A stretch of DNA of 64,000 nucleotides, from NCBI GenBank assembly GCA_027924585.1, contig BSBM01000602.1, positions 9,795,501 through 9,859,500 on the forward strand, given 5' to 3'. The position numbers were made by a program, and so were the translations under genes. Position 1 is the first letter of the stretch, and every line of letters starts with the position of its first letter. Positions 58,206 to 64,000 of this stretch are shown piece after piece. The notes beneath the pieces are model-generated. The model was not told the DNA's origin, did not search any database, and saw only the letters and a program-made list of their open reading frames with translations. The stretch is from Larix kaempferi. Lineage: Eukaryota; Streptophyta; Pinopsida; Pinales; Pinaceae.

Positions 58206-58559
58206 ATAACTTGGGCTAGGAAGCTCCAAATGAAATTTCATAAAAAGTGACAGGTAGTACACAGATTGTACTATCTTAGGAAACTTTTTCATAGGCCGAA
58301 TCTTAACCAGTGACACGTGGCACGCCGTACAAGTTCGCTCTCCTATTTTATCCCATAAACAGGTCACGTTGCGACACTTGGCATAACTTGGGCTAGGAAG
58401 CTCCAAATGAGATTTCGTAAAAAGTGACAGGTAGTACACAGACTGTACTATCTCAGGAAGCTTTTTCAGAGGCCGAAGTTGAACCAGTGACACGTGGCAC
58501 GCCGTACAAGTTCGCTCTCCTGTTTTATCCCATAAACAGGTCACGTTGCGACACTTGGC
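58206..58559 (+). repeat. 177-bp tandem repeat in the Copia leader
   Basis: Two units (58206-58382, 58383-58559) share ATAACTTGGGCTAGGAAGCT, GTGACAGGTAGTACACAGA and CCAGTGACACGTGGCACGCC. The minus-strand frame 58191-58583 spans both units and is an artefact of the repeat. Confidence 0.88.
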
Positions 58560-60959
58560 ATAACTCTCTCTCAGAAAATCCAATTGAGGTCAGACCTGTC
58601 GGGATGGAAAGATGACAGGTCAGGCTACCACAGAAAAAGTTTTCAGACCCTGTGGAGCAAAAAGTTCGGAGTTACAGCAGAAACAATCAGGTACATATTT
58701 CTGTCAAAACAGAATTATTTTTGGAGCACCTTCATTCATGGCTTTCGGAATTTAGGGTTTCGGAGAAAGTTAGAATTTTTGGAATCGGAATCCACGGCTG
58801 AATGCTACTCAGGAAAATCAAAATTTAGAGACCAAGATCGAATTTTTGGTTGGGTAGAAGACTGGGCTTGATCAAACCCTAGTTCAGGATTTTGATCGGA
58901 AAAATGGAAAATTAGGGCTTCAGCAAAAGTTGGAATTTTTGAAGTCTGTAACCACGGCTGGAAGCTCCTTAGAAAAATAAGATTTTAGAGCCTTGGATCG
59001 AACCTTTTGATTGGACAGAAGGGTGGGCTTCATCAAACCCTAGTTTGGGTTCCTGTCCAGAAGATCCAGAAGTTTCGAAGGCAATTTTGAGGGGCCAAAT
59101 TTTAGAGATTTCAAAATTGAAGTATGCTAGTTTGATCAGCTCAGCAAGACACATCCTTCCATCCATTCAGAAGTGTGAAAGTCAAAGATTGAATTTTTAG
59201 GGTTTCTCTAGCAAACCCTAATCAAGCTCCAGATCAAGTTTCAGGGGGAGTTGAGGCTAAGGCCTTACATAAGAAGACTACAAGAAGTCTCGACATGTAT
59301 GACTTCAGGAGCTTCAGGTATGTCTTGAAATCTGATTCTTGATTAAGTTCATAATGTGTTTGTCTTCATGTTATTTATTAGTACAATCTTGATTAATGTT
59401 AGAATTGTCTTATCACCCTAGTAACAGTATGAATGCATGTGAATGATCGAAGAACTTCATTGATTAGGGCTATATGATTGTACTAATGCATTATGGTGTT
59501 GTGTGAGGTTGATGTTGTCTGCTAACAAGATACAGGTACATCATAGAAGACAAATCAAGTTCCATGACCATAACATCATCCATAATCTTTGTTCTACTTA
59601 CGAGGTATGTATGACTTTGTTATATTATGCTTAACCTATGAGACATGCAGGTTCTAGCTCAGGATCTCTAAATCATTGAAGAGATTGTTTAGGTATGTTG
59701 TACATAACTAAGCAGGTATACTAATCCAGGTATGTTTTTCCTATGTCATGCTAGAATCTTACCTTGTGTTAGGATCCCTTATATAAGTATACTTGGTATG
59801 ATTGGTTATGCTTATTCATAAAGTTAGTAATCAAGGGTTTATGCATATTATGTCTCTTATCTTGGTTGATGATTTAACTAACTAAGAATATGCATGAGTA
59901 AAAGAAGACTTCCCTGAAACCTTGAATATTATCTATAATCATGACTATACATTTTCAAGATTATTTAGAACTATAATGTTGAGAATATACTAATGAATGT
60001 ATGTTTGTGAGGATGACACTTGAGCATGCACAGTGGTACAGAATGAATAGAAGTTCAAAAGACATACAGAAGATCAAGCGGGAGGCAACCACACAAACAT
60101 AAAAGATAAGTATTTGAGTTGTTATTTGAAATAGTAAATGATATTGCCTGTAATAGGTTGTATGCATATTTGTATTCCTAGAATATATGATGCTGAGTGT
60201 AAACATTCATAGAGCATTGAACAGTATACTACTAATATGCATATGATTGGTAAGTTGGACAAACATTCCATTGTTGCTTGTCTAGAATGAAACCTCTTTG
60301 CTGACATGCTGAGAGTTGTGCACACTCTCGATAGTATGTTCTGGTAGAGATGGAAGGCATCTAGATAGCCACTGTATGCATACAGGATATGGAAAGTGTT
60401 GTGCCACAGTATTGGTCAAAATAGTTGCATAACTATGTAAATGATATCTGTATGCATGTCAATATGATTTGATGATTATGAAGTATTACTAATCATGTAC
60501 TTAATTTTGATTTGTAGGAAAGATCACGATGAATGATGAACACTGAACAAGCGATGGATGTTCAACAAAAGATTTACAAATCAAACACACTATAGAAGGC
60601 TTGTGGCTAGAAGATTCTCTTAGAAAGAGGAAGAGAATCATGATGAGATGTTTGCTCCAAGTGGCTAGATAAGACCATTCTCTTAATGGTGTAATTAAAG
60701 AAGAAGTGTGAATCAGGTTCTGAATGGGTTCCCAAGATCGATAATCAATTGATGAGCTTAATGATCACCATGGGTGATGTGGATCTCAACCTTTGCTACA
60801 AGGTTGAATATGGTTTCTATACACAGATGACATGGATGCAAGAAGGAACTCACCACAGAGTTCAAATGATATTGAGGCTCATATCAGTAGACCCATCTAA
60901 CGAGAGATGGCACAGATAGATATGTAGAAGATCATTCAATGCAGAGTGTGAATGATGTT

Positions 60960-61850
60960 CAGTCACAAAGGGAGAATTGAAAGTTTCTTGATAAACTTGG
61001 GCTTTACCAAAAGTAAAGTTGTTCCTAACCTTTACCTTTAGGATGATGAACCTATCATACCATTATTGTATGATGATGATCTCTTTCTGACAAGGAACGA
61101 GAAACAAATCATGAAAAGAAAGAAGAAGATGGCTGCAGAAATGAAAATGAAAGATCTCAGATTGATGCATTACTTCCTAGGTTTGGAAGTATGGCAAGGC
61201 TCAGAAGGAATCTTTCTCAACCAGGGAAAGTATGCTGAGAAATATTAAAAGGACTTGATGTGTTGGAATGGCCACTCTTGAAGTTATTAGCAGATGATTC
61301 ATCAGAGTTAGTGGATCTAACTCTGTACAGACAAATTATTGAGTCATTGATGTGTCTAACGAATACTAGGTCAAATATATGCTTTGCTGTGAACACCTTG
61401 AGTCAGTATCTAGTGGAAACTAGATGTGTTCACCTGTTAGTTGCAAATCATATGATACGATACCTAAAGGATACAATAGACTTTGATCTATGTTATCTTG
61501 GAGAGCATGACTTCAGATGGCTACACAGATGTTGATTGGGCAGGAAGTGTATCAGACAGGAAGAGCACATCGAGAGGATGTTATTGTGTGGGATCAACCA
61601 TGATCTCGTGGTTGAGCAGGAAACAATCTAGTGTGGCTCTTAGCACAAGTAGAATATATGGCTGCTTGCTCTGCTAAGTTATGAAGCAGTATGGCTTCAG
61701 GATTGTTTGACTTAGAGATAGACCCAACTATGATCCTATGTGACAAACAGAGTTGTATCAAGATGGCAGAGAATCTAGTGTTCCAAGATATGGTGCAGAA
61801 AGGAACCAAAAGTTCGAATTTGTAACAAGTTACCAATGTACTAACCAAAC
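60960..61850 (+). pseudogene. Copia pol, RT C-terminus and RNase H (broken)
   Basis: LLYDDDLFLTRNEKQ (61057-61100) is the Copia RT catalytic box with V changed to D (usual form YVDDL). MKDLRLMHYFLGLEVWQG and IFLNQGKYAEKY follow, as expected. The RNase H part has VDWAGSVSDRKSTSRGCY near 61534-61587 and ISWLSRKQSSVALSTS near 61600-61645. ILCDKQS follows near 61733. Frameshifts and stops separate the pieces. Confidence 0.85.
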
Positions 61851-62310
61851 TTCTACCGATCCGATGTACTAACCTCTACCTCAAGTGAACAAGTTGCCGA
61901 TGTACTAACCAAACCTCTACCTCAAGTAAAGTTTTCTGAGACAAACTTAATATAGTTTCAGAAGGACCCTCCTCGAAAGGGGGAGTGATGTGATAACTCA
62001 TGATGAGATTGCCCGCATCAACAGTGAGGTCGATGATGTGGATACCTATATTGGTGATGCCGACAGAGAGGTCGGTGGATGGTCCTTAGACAGGGTCTAA
62101 GGTGAGAAGAGGGATTGTATCATCCTCGAACACATGTTCTAAAAGAGAGTCATAGACATGATGTCTCCGAAAATAAAGTCCTGAATGAACAGGTAGGGGA
62201 TTGTATCTTCCCTGGACTTAGGTCCCAGAATTGATCCGTAGACTGATGTCTCCGAGAATCGAAGATAGGACTGCATCGTCCCTGGACCTCGGTTCAAAAT
62301 GTACATGACG
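61851..62310 (+). other. Copia region between pol and repeat arrays
   Basis: It includes a duplicated CAAGTTACCAATGTACTAAC-type segment (about 61826-61920) and early degenerate units of the 70-bp array. There is no coding sequence. Confidence 0.5.
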
Positions 62311-62870
62311 GGATTGCATCGTCCCTAGACATGAGATTTGTCTTAAATTGATAAGGACTAATCATCCTGGAACTGGATCGGGATTGCATCGTCCCTAGAC
62401 ATGAGATTTGTCTTAAATGGATAAGGACTGATCATCCTGGAATCTGGATCGGGATTGCATCGTCCCTAGACATGAGATTTGTCTTAAATGGATAAGGACT
62501 GATCATCCTGGAACTGGATCGGGATTGCATCGTCCCTAGACATGAGATTTGTATTAAATGGATAAGGACTGATCATCCTGGAACTGGATCGGGATTGCAT
62601 CGTCCCTAGACATGAGACTTGTCTTAAATTGATAAGGACTGATCATCCTGGAACTGGATCGGGATTGCATCGTCCCTAGACATGAGACTTGTCTTAAATT
62701 GATAAGGACTGATCATCCTGGAACTGGATCGGGATTGCATCGTCCCTAGACATGAGACTTGTCTTAAAGTGATAAGGATTGATCATCCTGGAACTTGATC
62801 TGGATTGTATCATCCATGGACCTATGTCCTAAAGAGAGCGGGATTGATCATCCTGTAATATGATCGTGTG
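62311..62870 (+). repeat. 70-bp tandem array, about 7-8 units
   Basis: Units begin GGGATTGCATCGTCCCTAGA at 62311 and recur roughly every 70 bp. Each ends GGACTGATCATCCTGGAACT or close. The final unit is degenerate. Spacers are absent, so this is not a CRISPR-like array. Confidence 0.92.
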
Positions 62871-62889
62871 TGTTGCAGGGTATGCCGCT

Positions 62890-63090
62890 ATGTATTAGTG
62901 AGAATACATGCTATTAAATGTATTAGTGAGAATACATGCTATTGATGATAGATGTATTAGTGAGAATACATGCTTTTGATGATAGATGTATTAGTGAGAA
63001 TACATGCTTTTGATTATAGATGTATTAGTGAGAATACATGTTTTTGATGATATATGTATTAGTACGAATACATGTTTTGATGATAGATGT
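62890..63090 (+). repeat. 33-bp tandem array
   Basis: About six units of TGTATTAGTGAGAATACATG with a short TTTTGATGATAGA-type linker. Confidence 0.9.
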
Positions 63091-63099
63091 ATTGGTGTG

Positions 63100-63390
63100 G
63101 ATACTAATACAGATGATCCAGATGCTGTAGATCATGATGATCCAGATGCTGTAGATCGAAATGATCCAGATGCTGTAGATCGAGATGATCTAGATGCTGT
63201 AAGATGCTGTAGATCGTGATGATCCAGATGCTGTAGATCGAGATGATCTAGATGTTGTAGATCGAGATGATCCAGATGCTGTAAGATGCTGTAGATCGTG
63301 ATGATCCAGATGTTGTAGATCGAGATGATCCAGATGCTGTAGATCGAGATGATCCCGATGCTGATGATCGTGAGGATCCAGATGTTGATG
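63100..63390 (+). repeat. 24-bp tandem array
   Basis: Around a dozen units of GATGATCCAGATGCTGTAGA plus four bases, partly interrupted. In one frame the unit would read DDPDAVDR, but no start or stop supports a real protein. Confidence 0.9.
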
Positions 63391-63595
63391 TTGTTGTAGC
63401 TGTTCGAGTGCTGCAGAAGATAAAGACTCAGTACTGAAGATGTTGATGTTCCAGTATTAAAGATGTTCCAGTAACTGCTTGAGTTACTGATGATGTTGAG
63501 AAAGCTTCCAATGATTTATAGATGTATCATGTATGATGTTGATGACTCCTTGCTCGTGCAGATGCTGTTATAATATCCTTCTCATTAAGGGGGAG

Positions 63596-64000
63596 TGTTG
63601 AGATATTGTAACTTCAAAGAATATTATATTTGTACTTTATTATTCCGGAGATGATTCATTCCTCCGTGAAGATCTTATTGTATATCCGGAGATGTTTATT
63701 CCTCCGTCGGAATGTGGTAACTTGGGTTATTAGACTTCCCTAGTGGGGGTCGGCCCTGTATGTGTTATGTGGGTCAAAGGGTTATTAGACCACCCTAGAG
63801 GGGTCGGCCCAGTCAGTTGTAGTGGGGTATTTAACCCATTGGTTAAATACGAGCCTACATGTCTTGTGTAAAAGATAAGTCGGAGTAGTGTATAAATAGA
63901 GGAGGTGTATTCCTCATTTGACACACACACTCACTCACTTGAGAGTGGCGCACTTGTGGAGGAGAGGTCTGCTATGGAGGAGGAGCTTATGCTTAGGGTT
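63596..64000 (+). repeat. Right LTR of the Copia element (partial)
   Basis: 405 of 606 bases are present. It is nearly identical to 57293-57700. The visible differences include AATGTGG against AATGCGG, GGCGCAC against GGCACAC, and a 3-base gap near 63978. Confidence 0.92.

Larger units (their letters stand above)
54901..64000 (+). other. PHS1 intron 7, at least 9.1 kb, open at window end
   Basis: No sequence matching the expected next exon (a continuation of the form L-I/V-R-T-I-V-x-E-Y-G) was found up to 64000. The intron holds an LTR-like unit, element F and a young Copia element. The segment 54901-55700 is unassigned. Confidence 0.8.
57293..64000 (+). mobile_element. Young, partly deleted Copia retrotransposon (right LTR runs off window)
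   Basis: The left LTR is 57293-57898 (606 bp). The primer site TGGTATCAGAGC follows directly (57899-57910). A purine tract (AAGGGGGAG) ends at 63595 and the right LTR starts at 63596. Over the 405 bp visible, the two LTRs differ at about three bases and one 3-bp gap, so insertion is recent. The interior retains only the end of pol (60960-61850). Gag, integrase and most RT are missing or unrecognisable. Three tandem-repeat arrays lie between pol and the right LTR. Confidence 0.9.

Noticed and set aside
58191-58583. 130-codon minus-strand frame with a repeated Cys-containing segment
   Set aside because: The repeated peptide is simply the 177-bp tandem repeat read in one frame.
62311-63390. CRISPR-like regularly spaced repeats
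   Set aside because: Units abut each other without unique spacers and sit inside a plant retrotransposon.

Overview
The window is nuclear DNA of a seed plant with a very large, repeat-filled genome. The mix of one conserved plastid enzyme gene with huge introns, nested old LTR retrotransposons, initiator-Met tRNA primer sites, a plant L1-type LINE with RNase H, and hAT elements fits a gymnosperm (conifer-like) best. I cannot name the genus from the sequence. There are no bacterial, organellar or CRISPR features.

The only host gene I can support is the 5' half of plastidial alpha-glucan phosphorylase (PHS1), on the + strand. Seven exons were found at 12740-12941, 13443-13681, 16619-16720, 18402-18578, 18901-19176, 54300-54571 and 54783-54900. 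They join in frame to 1386 bases (462 codons) with GT/AG borders throughout. The rest of the enzyme, including the plastid-specific insertion and the PLP lysine, lies beyond 64000. Intron 5 is 35.1 kb and intron 7 is longer than 9.1 kb.

Layout: 1-1750 holds a dispersed repeat and unassigned AT-rich DNA. 1750-6690 is a decayed LINE. 6690-12250 is mostly unassigned, with fragments of broken ORFs. 12250-12740 is the promoter and leader. 12740-19176 carries exons 1-5, with a SINE-like unit in intron 2. Intron 5 (19177-54299) is a stack of insertions. LTR element B (22411-32618, minus) holds two hAT elements. The larger hAT holds element A (23578-29821), and A holds a gag-only LTR element (25684-28616, minus). 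Downstream, element C (33262-39938) holds its relative D (36320-39631). Then come a short LTR element G (41851-44061, minus), element E (45756-50720), a foldback, a SINE-like unit and a GGGAGC-rich hAT-like insert. Intron 7 repeats the theme: an LTR-like unit, then element F, then a young Copia element (57293 to beyond the window).

Many borders are supported by target-site duplications (TSDs) read directly from the sequence: ATATATAC for hAT1, GTCTC for A, GAGCA for the gag-only element, GGAGG for D, CTTAG for G and TGCCC for E. The insertion order can therefore be read off without tools. The most unusual component is the A/C/D/E/F family. It comprises five noncoding 3.3-5 kb units, all in gene-sense orientation, with TGTT...AACA ends and 5-bp TSDs but no visible partner LTR or internal region.
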